A DNA stretch of 64,000 bases, from NCBI GenBank assembly GCA_963818775.1, contig CAWFUF010000005.1:1-64000 (forward strand). Direction: 5' to 3'. Numbering within the stretch: position 1 is the stretch's first letter; each line of letters opens with the position of its first letter. The notes under the pieces were generated by a model. It was not told the origin of the DNA. It searched no databases and worked only from the letters and a program-made list of their open reading frames with translations. The position numbers and the translations under genes are program-made. Positions 15,144-24,179 of the stretch are shown here, one piece after another. The stretch is from JAMXLO01 sp963818775 (GTDB lineage Bacteria > Pseudomonadota > Alphaproteobacteria > Acetobacterales > Acetobacteraceae).

Positions 15144-17416
15144 ATTACATTGGCACCGATCTGAGAGTCGTCGGCACGCGTCCGGTCCGTCCTGATGGCG
15201 TGGACAAGGTCACCGGCCGCGCCATGTTCGGCGCCGACATGGTGATGCCGGGCATGCTTTGGGGCAAGGTGAAACGCTCACCGCACGCGCATGCGCGCAT
15301 CGTGTCGATCGACGCGAGCAAGGCGCTGAAGCTGCCGGGCGTGCGCGCCGTCGTCACCGCCGCCGACCTTCCCGATATCCCGTCGGAAGAGGCGTTCGTT
15401 GGCGAAGGGCCGATGAACTTCCGCGACCTCTCGCGCAACTGCATGGCGCGCGATAAGGCACTGTATGAGGGTCACGCGGTTGCTGCGGTTGCGGCCATCT
15501 CGCAGGCAGTCTGCGACGCGGCGCTGGACCTGATCGACGTCAAGTACGAGGTGCTCCCCTACGTCATCGACGTCGAGGCAGCGATGGCGGACGATGCACC
15601 GATCCTGCACGAGGACCTGTTCACGGCGAACCTCGAGCCCAAGCCGACCAAGCCGTCGAATGTGGCCAAGCGGGTGTATTTCCACAAAGGCGACGCCGAG
15701 GCGGGCTTCAAGGAAGCCGATGTCATCGTCGAGGGCCGCTATACGACTGAGCCGGTACACCAAGCCTATATCGAGCCGCATGCCTGCCTGTGCTCGTACG
15801 GCGCCGACGGGCAATGCACGATCTTCAGCTCCAGCCAGGGCCACTTCATGGTGCGGTCCTATGTGGCGAAGCTGCTGGGGATCGATATCTCCAATATCCG
15901 CGCCACGCCTGCCGAAATTGGCGGAGGGTTCGGCGGCAAGACCCTGGTTTATCTCGAGCCCGTGGCGCTGGCGCTGTCCAAAATGTGCGGCCGCCCGGTG
16001 AAGATGCAGATGACGCGGGAAGAGGTGTTCCGCGCCTCCGGTCCGACCTCGGGCGCAACGATCGAGGTGAAGATCGGCGCCAAGAAGGACGGCACGATCG
16101 TCGCGGCGAAGGAGCTGTTGAAGTACCAGGCCGGCGCCTTCCCTGGCTCGCCGATCCAGCCTGGCTGCATGTGTGGCTTCGCCATGTACGATATCCCGAA
16201 CGTCGAGGTCCTGGGCTACGACGTGGTGAGCAACCGCCCGAAGGTGGCGGCGTATCGTGCGCCTGGCGCACCGATATCCTCCTTCGCGGTGGAGAGCGCG
16301 GTGGACGACCTGGCGCGCAAGCTGAAGATGGATCCGATCGCGATTCGTGAGAAGAACGGCGCGCACAACGGCACCAAGACCCACTACGGGCCGACGCACC
16401 AGAACATCGGCTTCCTCGCCACGCTGGAGGCTGCGAAGAACAGCGCGCACTGGAAGTCGCCACTGAAGCCTGGCCAGGGTCGCGGCATTGCCTGCGGTTT
16501 CTGGTTCAACATCGGCGGCGAGTCGTCGGCCGCGGTGCACGTGGCCGAAGACGGCACGGTGGTGGCGGTGTCGGGCAGCCCGGATATTGGAGGCTCGCGC
16601 GCCTCGATCGGCATGATGGTGGCCGAGACGCTGCAAATCCCTGCCGAGAAGGTGCGCACGATCGTCGCCGACACGGCTTCGATAGGCTTCACCCACGTGA
16701 CCGGCGGCAGCCGGGTGACCTTCGCGACCGGCATGGCGGCGACCATGGCGGCCGAGAAGGTGGTGGACCAGCTCAAGCAGCGCGCTGCGATGATCTGGGA
16801 CATCACTCCGGATGCGGTGGACTGGCGTGATGGCGCGGCGCATCCGGCTGGCACCAACGCCGGCGCGTTCGAGCCGCTGTCGCTGGCCGAGATCGCCCTG
16901 AAGGCGGCGCGCACCGGAGGACCGGTGACGTCCGAGGTGTCGGTGAACGCGCAGGGCGCTGGCCCCGGGTTCGGCGCGCATATTGCGGACGTAGATGTGG
17001 ACCGCGAGACCGGCCAGGTCACCATCACCCGCTACACCGCGGTGCAGGATGTCGGCCGCGCGATCCACCCAAGCTACGTGGAAGGCCAGATCCAGGGCGG
17101 TGCCGTGCAAGGCATCGGCTGGGCGCTGAACGAGGAGTACATCTACGACAAGAACGGCAAGATGGATAACCCGGGCTTCCTGGACTACCGCTGCCCGGTG
17201 GCGTCCGATCTGCCGATGATCGAAGCGATCCTCGTCGAGGTGCCGAACCCGCGCCATCCGTTCGGCGCACGTGGGGTGGGCGAGGTGCCGATCATCCCGC
17301 CGATGGCGGCGGTGGGCAACGCGATCCGCGACGCGATCGGGCTGCGCCTGCCAAGCCTGCCGATGTCGCCGCCCAAGGTCCGTAAGGCGCTGGACGTGGC
17401 TAACGGCGACGATTGA
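15140..17416 (+). CDS. Mo-hydroxylase molybdopterin (large) subunit, CoxL/XdhB family
   Basis: 758 aa catalytic subunit binding the Mo-pterin cofactor. Seen: domain opener GTRPVRPDGVDKVTGRA, the GGGFGGK cofactor loop (residues ~257-263), and E715 in GARGVGEVPIIPP, the conserved catalytic Glu. The active-site loop reads AYRAPGAP (A371-P378), neither the form I CO dehydrogenase signature AYxCSFR nor the common form II AYRGAGR, so it is unlikely to oxidise CO and may hydroxylate an aromatic or N-heterocyclic compound. Expected partners for insertion (coxD/E/G-like) are at 33118-39359. Confidence 0.92.
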   Translation: MNYIGTDLRVVGTRPVRPDGVDKVTGRAMFGADMVMPGMLWGKVKRSPHAHARIVSIDASKALKLPGVRAVVTAADLPDIPSEEAFVGEGPMNFRDLSRNCMARDKALYEGHAVAAVAAISQAVCDAALDLIDVKYEVLPYVIDVEAAMADDAPILHEDLFTANLEPKPTKPSNVAKRVYFHKGDAEAGFKEADVIVEGRYTTEPVHQAYIEPHACLCSYGADGQCTIFSSSQGHFMVRSYVAKLLGIDISNIRATPAEIGGGFGGKTLVYLEPVALALSKMCGRPVKMQMTREEVFRASGPTSGATIEVKIGAKKDGTIVAAKELLKYQAGAFPGSPIQPGCMCGFAMYDIPNVEVLGYDVVSNRPKVAAYRAPGAPISSFAVESAVDDLARKLKMDPIAIREKNGAHNGTKTHYGPTHQNIGFLATLEAAKNSAHWKSPLKPGQGRGIACGFWFNIGGESSAAVHVAEDGTVVAVSGSPDIGGSRASIGMMVAETLQIPAEKVRTIVADTASIGFTHVTGGSRVTFATGMAATMAAEKVVDQLKQRAAMIWDITPDAVDWRDGAAHPAGTNAGAFEPLSLAEIALKAARTGGPVTSEVSVNAQGAGPGFGAHIADVDVDRETGQVTITRYTAVQDVGRAIHPSYVEGQIQGGAVQGIGWALNEEYIYDKNGKMDNPGFLDYRCPVASDLPMIEAILVEVPNPRHPFGARGVGEVPIIPPMAAVGNAIRDAIGLRLPSLPMSPPKVRKALDVANGDD

Positions 17417-17664
17417 TGCCGAAGGTCGTCATCTCGGGCACGTCCTGCCAGCGATTCACCGGCGGCAAGACGGAGCTCGAGGTGGCAGCCGATACGTTTC
17501 GCCGTCTCGTGCTCGAGCTGGACCAGCGCTATCCCGGCCTCGGCACGCAGGTCGAGGAAAGCATGGCAGTGGCCATCGACGGCGAGATCTATCAGGACGC
17601 TTATTCGGTCAAGCTGAAGCCGGACAGCGAGATCTACCTTATTCCGAAGATTGGCGGCGGATGA
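17416..17664 (+). CDS. MoaD/ThiS-like small protein ending in Gly-Gly
   Basis: 82 aa beta-grasp ubiquitin-like protein: VVISGTSCQRFTGGKTELEV, a helix TFRRLVLELDQRYPG, and C-terminal strand DSEIYLIPKIGGG. The GG end is what MoaD/ThiS proteins use for adenylation and sulfur transfer. Its ATG overlaps the stop of the large subunit by one base, so it is the fourth gene of the operon. Either it supplies sulfur to molybdopterin for this enzyme, or it is an operon-specific carrier of unknown use. Related genes are seen after other CoxL-like operons. Confidence 0.8.
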   Translation: MPKVVISGTSCQRFTGGKTELEVAADTFRRLVLELDQRYPGLGTQVEESMAVAIDGEIYQDAYSVKLKPDSEIYLIPKIGGG

Positions 17665-17725
17665 GGACCCAGTGTCCGGTCTGGCCGGTCCTCGGCCACC
17701 GGCCTGAGCTGGCGTGAGGTCTGAA

Positions 17726-18379
17726 ATGACGGACCTGACAACGCTGCTGTACGACTGGGACAACACGCTGGTGGACGGCTGGGCCGGGATCACCGCAGCG
17801 CTTAACGCGGTCTTCGGCGCCTTCAACATGCCGCTTTGGACCGCCGCTGACACCCGTGCGCGCGTCCGCGTATCGCTACGCGACAGCTTCCCGGTCATGT
17901 TTGGCGCCGAATGGGAGCGTGCCCGCGACATCTTCTACGCGACGCTGGAAGAGCGGCACCTGCACCACGTTGCGCCGATGCCAAGCGCGGCCGATGCGCT
18001 GGCAGCCGGGGCAGCCTGGCCGCAGGGTGTGGTGTCCAACAAAGCGGGAAGATTCCTGCGCGCCGAGGTGACGCATCTGGGCTGGGCGCCGCATTTCGGC
18101 GCAGTGGTAGGGGCCGGCGATGCATCTGCCGACAAGCCGGATCCCGCACCGATCCTGCTGGCGCTCGATCGCCTGGGCCGGGGCGCTGACCGCTCGGTCT
18201 GGTATGTGGGTGACACAGCGCTGGACATGGCAGCCGCCCGTGCCGCCGGGGTCACGGCGGTGTTGGTGGGCGATGCTTCGCACGATGGTGGGATTGACCG
18301 GGCGGCCCCTGATCTCCATTTCCCTACCGCGCTCGATCTTGCCGCACGGCTTCGTGCGTTGGCGGGAGAGGGTTGCTGA
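17726..18379 (+). CDS. HAD-family phosphatase
   Basis: 217 aa. Motif I LLYDWDNTLVDG contains the nucleophile Asp pair, motif II is VVSNKAG, the Lys of motif III lies in DKPDPAP, and motif IV is VWYVGDTALDMAAA. This is the phosphoglycolate-phosphatase-like branch with an alpha-helical cap (residues 20-85). Substrate unknown. I chose ATG 17726 after GAGGTCTGAA; a GTG 12 bases upstream is possible. It sits 60 bases after the MoaD-like gene and 82 bases before hfq. Confidence 0.85.
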   Translation: MTDLTTLLYDWDNTLVDGWAGITAALNAVFGAFNMPLWTAADTRARVRVSLRDSFPVMFGAEWERARDIFYATLEERHLHHVAPMPSAADALAAGAAWPQGVVSNKAGRFLRAEVTHLGWAPHFGAVVGAGDASADKPDPAPILLALDRLGRGADRSVWYVGDTALDMAAARAAGVTAVLVGDASHDGGIDRAAPDLHFPTALDLAARLRALAGEGC

Positions 18380-18461
18380 TAGAACGACGATACCGGGTGG
18401 CCGTGCCACGCCCGCCCGGACCGAACAAGAACAACAGCCGGTAAGAAGAAGGACAGTCACC

Positions 18462-18746
18462 GTGGCCAATGAGAAGGCGCAAAATGTTCAGGATGTTTTC
18501 CTGAACCATGTGCGGAAGAACAAGACGCCTGTGACCGTGTTCCTGGTGAACGGGGTTAAGCTCCAGGGCATAATCACTTGGTTTGACAACTTTTCCGTCC
18601 TGCTGCGTCGGGACGGACACACGCAGCTGGTATACAAGCACGCGATCAGCACCGTGATGCCGGGTGCGCCGATTCAGTTGTTCGACGCCGCCAAGGCGGA
18701 AGGCACTGTTCCGGCGCGGGAGATGTCTCCTGCCGCAGGCGACTGA
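18462..18746 (+). CDS. hfq: RNA chaperone Hfq
   Basis: 94 aa from GTG 18462, which follows AAGAAGGA. Sm1 motif NVQDVFLNHVRKNKTPVTVFLVNGVKLQG and Sm2 segment YKHAISTVMP are complete. Forms a hexamer that pairs small RNAs with mRNAs. The C-terminal tail is short and acidic, as in alphaproteobacteria. It is followed by hflX, the usual arrangement. Confidence 0.97.
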   Translation: MANEKAQNVQDVFLNHVRKNKTPVTVFLVNGVKLQGIITWFDNFSVLLRRDGHTQLVYKHAISTVMPGAPIQLFDAAKAEGTVPAREMSPAAGD

Positions 18747-18804
18747 CGACGGACGCCTGCCCTCACGCCTGAACGGAGCCTTCGTTGCCCCAACGAGGGC
18801 GGCG

Positions 18805-20082
18805 GTGGTGCTGCCGTGGGACCGTCTCGGACACGATCGCGGCGAGGCTGCACATCTGCCGGATGCGCGCCGGTCGGCTGAGCATCGGCTCGCCGAGGCG
18901 GTTGGGCTGACCGCCTCGATCGGGTTGGTCGTTGTGCATACTGCAATCCTGCCACAGCGCGGACGCCGTCCGGCAACCTTGCTGGGCGAAGGGCAGGTGG
19001 CAGCGCAGGCTCGCGCGATCGCCGACGCCGGCGTGACGGTAGCCATTGTGGATGCCGCGGTTTCGCCTGTGCAGCAGCGCAATCTGGAGCGTGCGTGGAA
19101 CTGCAAGGTGATCGACCGCACCGGGCTGATTCTCGACATCTTCGGCGAGCGTGCGGCGACGAAGGAGGGCGCGCTTCAGGTCGAGTTGGCGCACCTCGAC
19201 TACCAGCGCTCACGCCTGGTGCGTTCGTGGACCCACTTGGAGCGGCAGCGCGGCGGGTTTGGCTTCCTGGGTGGCCCTGGCGAGACCCAGATCGAGGCCG
19301 ACCGTCGTCTGATCGGCGATCGCATCGTGCGGCTGAAAAAGGAATTGGAGCAGGTTCGCCGCACCCGCGGGCTCCATCGTTTCGCCCGGCGGCGGGTGCC
19401 GTTCCCGGTAGTCGCCCTCGTGGGCTATACCAATGCTGGCAAGTCCACCCTGTTCAACGCGCTGACCGGTGCTGAGGTGGTGGCGCGTGATCAATTATTT
19501 GCCACCCTCGACCCGACAATGCGCGGGCTGCGCCTGCCGTCGGGACGGCGCGCGATTCTGTCGGACACTGTCGGCTTCATCAGCGAACTGCCGCACGAAC
19601 TGGTCGAGGCGTTCCGCGCCACACTCGAGGAGGTGGCGGAGGCCGATGTGATTCTGCACGTACGCGATGTCGCCCATCCGGACAGCGGCGCGCAGCGTGC
19701 CGACGTGGTGGCGGTATTGGAGGACATGGTGGCGGACGGGGCGCTCGCAGCCGACTGGCAGTCGCGAACCATCGAGGTGCTCAACAAGGCGGATCTGATG
19801 GGTGGCGTGGCGTTCGTGCCTGAGCGAACCGGAGCCGTGGCAGTTTCCGCCATCACAGGCGAGGGCCTTGCTGAGCTGAAAACTGTTATCGACGCGCGCT
19901 TTGGGGCGGCGATGGAACTCGCGGACTATGACATCCCGCCACAGGACGGGGCGCGGCTGGCCTGGTTGTACCAGCATGGCGAGGTGGTCGATCGGCACGA
20001 CGCCGATGCCGCAGTACATGTAACGGTGCGCCTGCTTCCGGCAGATCGAGCTCGGTTCGAAAGGCAGGGTCAGACTGAGTAG
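18805..20082 (+). CDS. hflX: GTPase HflX
   Basis: About 425 aa. N-terminal HflX domain with LLGEGQ, a helical linker FGFLGGPGETQIEADRRLIGDRI, then a G domain with Walker A GYTNAGKSTLFNAL, DTVGFI (G3) and NKADL (G4). HflX binds stalled 50S ribosomes and splits them under stress. There is no ATG; GTG 18805 or 18808, preceded by GAGGG, is the best start, 58 bases after hfq. The N-terminus could lie up to 16 codons upstream. Confidence 0.93.
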   Translation: MVLPWDRLGHDRGEAAHLPDARRSAEHRLAEAVGLTASIGLVVVHTAILPQRGRRPATLLGEGQVAAQARAIADAGVTVAIVDAAVSPVQQRNLERAWNCKVIDRTGLILDIFGERAATKEGALQVELAHLDYQRSRLVRSWTHLERQRGGFGFLGGPGETQIEADRRLIGDRIVRLKKELEQVRRTRGLHRFARRRVPFPVVALVGYTNAGKSTLFNALTGAEVVARDQLFATLDPTMRGLRLPSGRRAILSDTVGFISELPHELVEAFRATLEEVAEADVILHVRDVAHPDSGAQRADVVAVLEDMVADGALAADWQSRTIEVLNKADLMGGVAFVPERTGAVAVSAITGEGLAELKTVIDARFGAAMELADYDIPPQDGARLAWLYQHGEVVDRHDADAAVHVTVRLLPADRARFERQGQTE

Positions 20083-20093
20083 CCCGAGGGGTT

Positions 20094-20138
20094 GACCCCC
20101 TCCCTCAAACCCCCGCCCGCACAAGGGGAGGGGGAGAC
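20094..20138. repeat. GC-rich palindromic element
   Basis: CCCCCTCCC (20096-20104) and GGGGAGGGGG (20125-20134) form a hairpin in the convergent gap between hflX and the racemase gene. It resembles the left half of the palindrome at 35484-35568 (CCCTCCC … CCCCCGC … GCACA), so both may belong to one dispersed family. It may double as a bidirectional terminator. Confidence 0.5.
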
Positions 20139-20145
20139 GGAATCT

Positions 20146-20850
20146 TCATTTCCTCGCCCAGGCGATTGCCGCGCGCGCCAGCGCATCGATCGTGTCCACG
20201 ATGGGGGTCTCCAGCCGAGGACCTGCCTGGATGCCGAGTGGTATCTCGGTGCACCCCAGAACGACTGACGCCGCACCGCGGCTTGACAGGCTGCTCACCA
20301 CTTCGGCCAGCGGTGCGTAGGCATCGACGACACGGTTTGCCTTCACCAGAGCTATGGCCGGGCTGACGAGGTGGCTCATCTCTTCGTCGCTCGGCTCGAT
20401 GCAATCCCAGCCCAGCGCACCCAGGCGATCCTGATAGAGCCGCATCGCCAGGGTCGCCTGCGTCCCCATGACGCCGATCCGCCCGCGGCGGATGCCAAGC
20501 CGTTCAAGCTCCGCCGCGGCGGCATCGACGATGTGCAGAATCGGCACACGGGCTGCGTCGCGCATCGTGTCGTACCAGCCATGTGCCGTGTTGCACGGGA
20601 TGGCAATTGCAGTACAGCCGGCTTGCTGCAGTCCCTCGATCCCGCGCAGCAGCCAGGGCAGCGGATCGGCGCCGCCGCTTAGCCTGCCGACCGTCCGATC
20701 AGGCACCCGTGGATCAGACCACAGGACGGTCGGGATATGATCCTGATCGCGCGTCGCCGGCGTGAGCAGCGTCAACCGAACCATGAACTGCGCGCTCGCC
20801 AGCGGGCCCATGCCGCCCAGGACACCGAGTATCTTGTCTATGCTGTCCAT
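20146..20850 (-). CDS. Aspartate/glutamate racemase family protein
   Basis: 234 aa from ATG 20850. Opening GVLGGMGPLASAQFMVRL and the two catalytic cysteine motifs IPCNTAH and LGCTEIPL identify the PLP-independent Asp/Glu racemase superfamily, aspartate branch. It interconverts D- and L-acidic amino acids or a related acid. Convergent with hflX, and divergent from the glycerophosphodiesterase gene with only 55 bases between the starts. Confidence 0.92.
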   Translation of the reverse strand: MDSIDKILGVLGGMGPLASAQFMVRLTLLTPATRDQDHIPTVLWSDPRVPDRTVGRLSGGADPLPWLLRGIEGLQQAGCTAIAIPCNTAHGWYDTMRDAARVPILHIVDAAAAELERLGIRRGRIGVMGTQATLAMRLYQDRLGALGWDCIEPSDEEMSHLVSPAIALVKANRVVDAYAPLAEVVSSLSSRGAASVVLGCTEIPLGIQAGPRLETPIVDTIDALARAAIAWARK

Positions 20851-20905
20851 CACCAAGCATTGGCGTCATCCTGACGCGTACACAAGCGGGGACCTGCGCG
20901 TGCCG

Positions 20906-21814
20906 ATGAGGCGACGGATTGATTTGTATGGCCATCGCGGTGCGCGCGGCCTTTTTCCAGAGAATACGCTGGTCGGATTCGCCGGCGCATTGGCAGTGGG
21001 TGTCGACGCGTTGGAACTGGATGTGGCGGTGACAGCCGATCAGGTCGTGGTGGTCACGCACGATCCGGGCCTCAACCCCGACATCACCCGGACCACAGAT
21101 GGAACATGGCTCGCTCAGGCTGGGCCAATGATCCACTCGCTTCGGGCTGAGGACCTGCGCAGCTACGATGTCGGACGCATTCGTCCGGACTGTCGCTATG
21201 CAGCACTTTATCCGGACCAGAAGCCGCACGACGGTGCCACGATCCCCACGCTGGCGGATGCACTGCGCATCGATCCGCGAGCGAACTTCAATATTGAGCT
21301 GAAGACCTTCCCCTTGCAATCCGGACTTGCTTTGGATGGCGCAGCGATGGCGGATGCGGTGATCGCTGTCGTGGATTTGGAACGAGCTATCGAAAGGATC
21401 AGTGTTCAATCCTTCGACTGGCGTGGACCACGCCGCCTGCGCAGCGCGCGGCCCGACATCCGACTGTCCTGGCTGACCAGTTCAGCCATCCTCGCAGGCG
21501 CGCGGATATGGTGGGACGGCCCGCATCCGTCGGACTTCGGGGGCTCCGTGCCGCGTGCCGTAGCGGCGGAGGGCGGCCCCAACTGGGGCCCTGACTATAC
21601 CGATCTGACCGAGGACGCGATTGCGGAAGCACACTCACTTGGCCTGTGTGTCGTGCCGTGGACGGTGAACCTGCCAGAGGATATGCGTCGACTGATTCGT
21701 TGGGGCATCGACGGGTTGATCACCGATCGGCCGGATCTGGCGCGCGTCGTGATGGGTGACGAGGGATTGCCACTGCCGCCGTCATGGCGGGTTGAGGAAA
21801 TTGGCGGTGGATGA
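20906..21814 (+). CDS. Glycerophosphodiester phosphodiesterase
   Basis: 302 aa TIM-barrel enzyme that splits glycerophosphodiesters into glycerol-3-phosphate and an alcohol. Metal and catalytic motifs: YGHRGARGLFPENT, ALELDVAVTAD, VVVTHDP and FNIELKT, with the C-terminal VVPWTVN and GIDGLITDRPD. No signal peptide, so cytosolic, unlike periplasmic GlpQ. ATG 20906 chosen; GTG 20900 sits better from GCGGGG and would add two residues. The 3' end overlaps the convergent hypothetical gene by 33 bases. Confidence 0.93.
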   Translation: MRRRIDLYGHRGARGLFPENTLVGFAGALAVGVDALELDVAVTADQVVVVTHDPGLNPDITRTTDGTWLAQAGPMIHSLRAEDLRSYDVGRIRPDCRYAALYPDQKPHDGATIPTLADALRIDPRANFNIELKTFPLQSGLALDGAAMADAVIAVVDLERAIERISVQSFDWRGPRRLRSARPDIRLSWLTSSAILAGARIWWDGPHPSDFGGSVPRAVAAEGGPNWGPDYTDLTEDAIAEAHSLGLCVVPWTVNLPEDMRRLIRWGIDGLITDRPDLARVVMGDEGLPLPPSWRVEEIGGG

Positions 21815-22411
21815 TGTGCGCGCGAGCAGGGCCTGCAGATCAGGGTTCTTGTCGCCGTCATACGCTGTCAGTGCCTCCATTGGCGCGAAGAATTCATGCG
21901 CATGCGGCAATTGGTGGCGGGCGAACCCCTGATAGTGTTTCCGCTTCAAGCCGTAGAGCACATGCATGCCGCGCACCGGCACGACGAAGGCCACGGTTGG
22001 CTCGTGTTTGAATACCCCTGTGACGCGCCAGCGCGGCGTGGAATCGCTCGGCATTACAGGCGACAGCAACCATTGGACGGGACACACGGCCAGCAGCGAA
22101 TGCGTGCTCGGAGCGAAGCGAGACCGCTTGTCCAGGAGGTTCTGCAACGACCCACAGGCCTCAATCGCCAGGATATCCACATAGGGATCAACAGGCGTCC
22201 CGCCGAAGTTCAACCACAACCCATCCGGCAGGGTGCGCCAGCGAGTGCTCCCGGGGAGTTTTAGGAACGGATGGTATCGCAGGTCGTCTGACGGGCGGCC
22301 ACGCAGCCAGGAATCGCGACCGAGGGCAGGAGCGCTCACGCCAGGCGGTCGTTGGGGCCACTGTTTCAGCCGTTCTTTCACAAGCGAATCCAACGATTGT
22401 GCCGGTTGCAT
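21782..22411 (-). CDS. Hypothetical protein (209 aa)
   Basis: Not recognised. From ATG 22411 it is soluble, without signal peptide or membrane helix. It begins SLDSLVKERLKQWPQRPPG and contains a tryptophan-rich segment (STRWRTLPDGLWLNFGG), a strand-rich body with WRVTGVFKHEPTVAFVVPVRGMHVLYG and a closing YDGDKNPDLQALLARTSS. Upstream the frame continues but with lower-GC, leucine/tyrosine-rich translation that looks non-coding. Overlaps the phosphodiesterase gene end to end. Confidence 0.6.
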   Translation of the reverse strand: MQPAQSLDSLVKERLKQWPQRPPGVSAPALGRDSWLRGRPSDDLRYHPFLKLPGSTRWRTLPDGLWLNFGGTPVDPYVDILAIEACGSLQNLLDKRSRFAPSTHSLLAVCPVQWLLSPVMPSDSTPRWRVTGVFKHEPTVAFVVPVRGMHVLYGLKRKHYQGFARHQLPHAHEFFAPMEALTAYDGDKNPDLQALLARTSSTANFLNPP

Positions 22412-22715
22412 TGGTTCACCGTATGGTTTTATCGTCCTGATAACATACAACCCTAAGATGTAGATAACAGCATACAGATGCAGGTAAGGGCATAATTTTG
22501 AGTAAATAGTGAACATTGGCGCACAAGCGTCTGCCAATGGCAGCGGGCGCCGTCGATCGACCAGGCGCGATTGACACGTCGCCTGAATTAAAAGTCAACC
22601 CCCAGCGGGCATTGGCCGATATTGCTGACCTAATTTATCAACAACCCGTGACCGGCTTGCCGGCAAACTTTCGCCGCCGGAAAATTTCGGCCAGTGAAAT
22701 AACCCGGCCTCGCAA

Positions 22716-24029
22716 TCAGCGACGACGATCCATCGGTAGGTAATCGCGCTGGGTCGCTCCCGTGTAGATCTGCCGTGGGCGCCCGATCCGGTTCTGCGGG
22801 TCCTCCATCATCTCCTTCCACTGGCTGACCCATCCCACAGTGCGCGACACCGCGAACAGCGCGGTGAACATGCTGGTGGGGAAGCCCATCGCCTTCAGGA
22901 TGATGCCGGAATAGAAGTCCACGTTGGGATATAGCTTGCGATCGATGAAGTACCGATCGTTCAGTGCGATCTTCTCCAGTTCCATGGCCAGGTCGAGCAG
23001 CGGGTCACCCTTGATGCCAAGTTCGGCCAGCACGTCATGGCAGGCCTTCTGGATGATGCGTGCGCGCGGATCGTAGTTTTTGTAGACGCGGTGGCCGAAG
23101 CCCCAGAGCATCTCGTGGTTGTTACGGTCCTTCACCTCCTCGAGGAAGTGCGGGATGTTCTTCACGCTGCCGATGTGGTTCAGCATCTTGAGCACCGCCT
23201 CGTTGGCGCCTCCGTGGGCGGGACCCCAGAGACTGGCGATGCCGGCAGCGATGCAGGCAAACGGATTGGCGCCCGTGGAACCGGCCAGGCGTACCGTGCT
23301 GGTGGAGGCGTTCTGCTCATGATCGGCGTGCAGGATCATGATCAGGTCCATCGCACGTGACAGCACCGGATTGGCCTTCCACGGTTCGGCCGGTACGCCG
23401 TGGAACATGTATAGGAAGTTCTCCGCGTACGAGAGATCGTTGCGGGGATACATGAACGGCTGGCCGATCGAATACTTGTGCGCCCAGGCGGCGATCGTCG
23501 GCACCTTGGCAATCAGCCGGAACGCACTGATGCGCCGGCTCTCCGGATCATGGATGTCCAGGCTGTCGTGGTAGAACGCCGACAGCGCGCCGACCACACC
23601 GCACATCACCGCCATCGGATGCGCGTCGCGGCGAAAGCCATTGTAGAAGGTTCGAAGCTGCTCGTGCAGCATGGTGTGCCGCATGACGCCGAGATTGAAC
23701 TCTTCGCGCTCGTTCGCGTTCGGCAGTTCGCCGTTCAGCAGCAGGTAGCAGATTTCGAGAAAGGTTGATTTCTCCGCGAGCTGCTCAATCGGATAACCGC
23801 GATACAGCAGCACGCCTTCGTCGCCATCTATGTAGGTGATCTTGCTCTCGCACGATGCCGTTGCACCGTAACCCGGATCATAGGTGAATATGCCCAGGTC
23901 ACCGTAGAGCTTGCGGATGTCGGCGACCGACGGTCCGATCGTGCCGTCGATCAGCGGCAGGCTGCTCGACTTGTTTGTTCCGTCAAGCGAGACGGTGATG
24001 GACCGTTTGGCCGAGCCACTCATTCGCAT
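22716..24029 (-). CDS. gltA: Citrate synthase
   Basis: 437 aa, hexameric type II citrate synthase: condenses acetyl-CoA and oxaloacetate at the entry of the TCA cycle. Family signature in LHADHEQNASTSTVRLAGSTGANPF and GPAHGGANEAV; active-site His and Asp in GFGHRVYKNYDPRA; C-terminal PNVDFYSGIIL and the CoA-binding WKEMMEDP. Start ATG 24029 follows CAGGGACC; an in-frame ATG is 6 bases on. Monocistronic by appearance, with a 304-base gap to the next upstream gene. Confidence 0.98.
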   Translation of the reverse strand: MRMSGSAKRSITVSLDGTNKSSSLPLIDGTIGPSVADIRKLYGDLGIFTYDPGYGATASCESKITYIDGDEGVLLYRGYPIEQLAEKSTFLEICYLLLNGELPNANEREEFNLGVMRHTMLHEQLRTFYNGFRRDAHPMAVMCGVVGALSAFYHDSLDIHDPESRRISAFRLIAKVPTIAAWAHKYSIGQPFMYPRNDLSYAENFLYMFHGVPAEPWKANPVLSRAMDLIMILHADHEQNASTSTVRLAGSTGANPFACIAAGIASLWGPAHGGANEAVLKMLNHIGSVKNIPHFLEEVKDRNNHEMLWGFGHRVYKNYDPRARIIQKACHDVLAELGIKGDPLLDLAMELEKIALNDRYFIDRKLYPNVDFYSGIILKAMGFPTSMFTALFAVSRTVGWVSQWKEMMEDPQNRIGRPRQIYTGATQRDYLPMDRRR

Positions 24030-24179
24030 GGTCCCTGTTGCCGAGGCGAGGCCTCTGCCCCGCGGTTAAGCGCCTGCCGCTCTGGCGGCGCTCAGTGCAA
24101 AATTATGGCGGACCGCCGCCGGACGCAACCTTCGCTGTCGCAGCAAAGATCCCGTGTGCCCAAGAGGCGGTGGGCCTGT

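Noticed and set aside
15278..17257. 659-codon minus-strand frame over the Mo-hydroxylase large subunit
   Set aside because: Mirror of the large subunit's codon bias; His/Arg-rich translation without motifs and no ribosome site.
15140..17416. Form I carbon monoxide dehydrogenase
   Set aside because: The AYxCSFR active-site loop is missing (AYRAPGAP instead), so a CO-oxidising role was not called.
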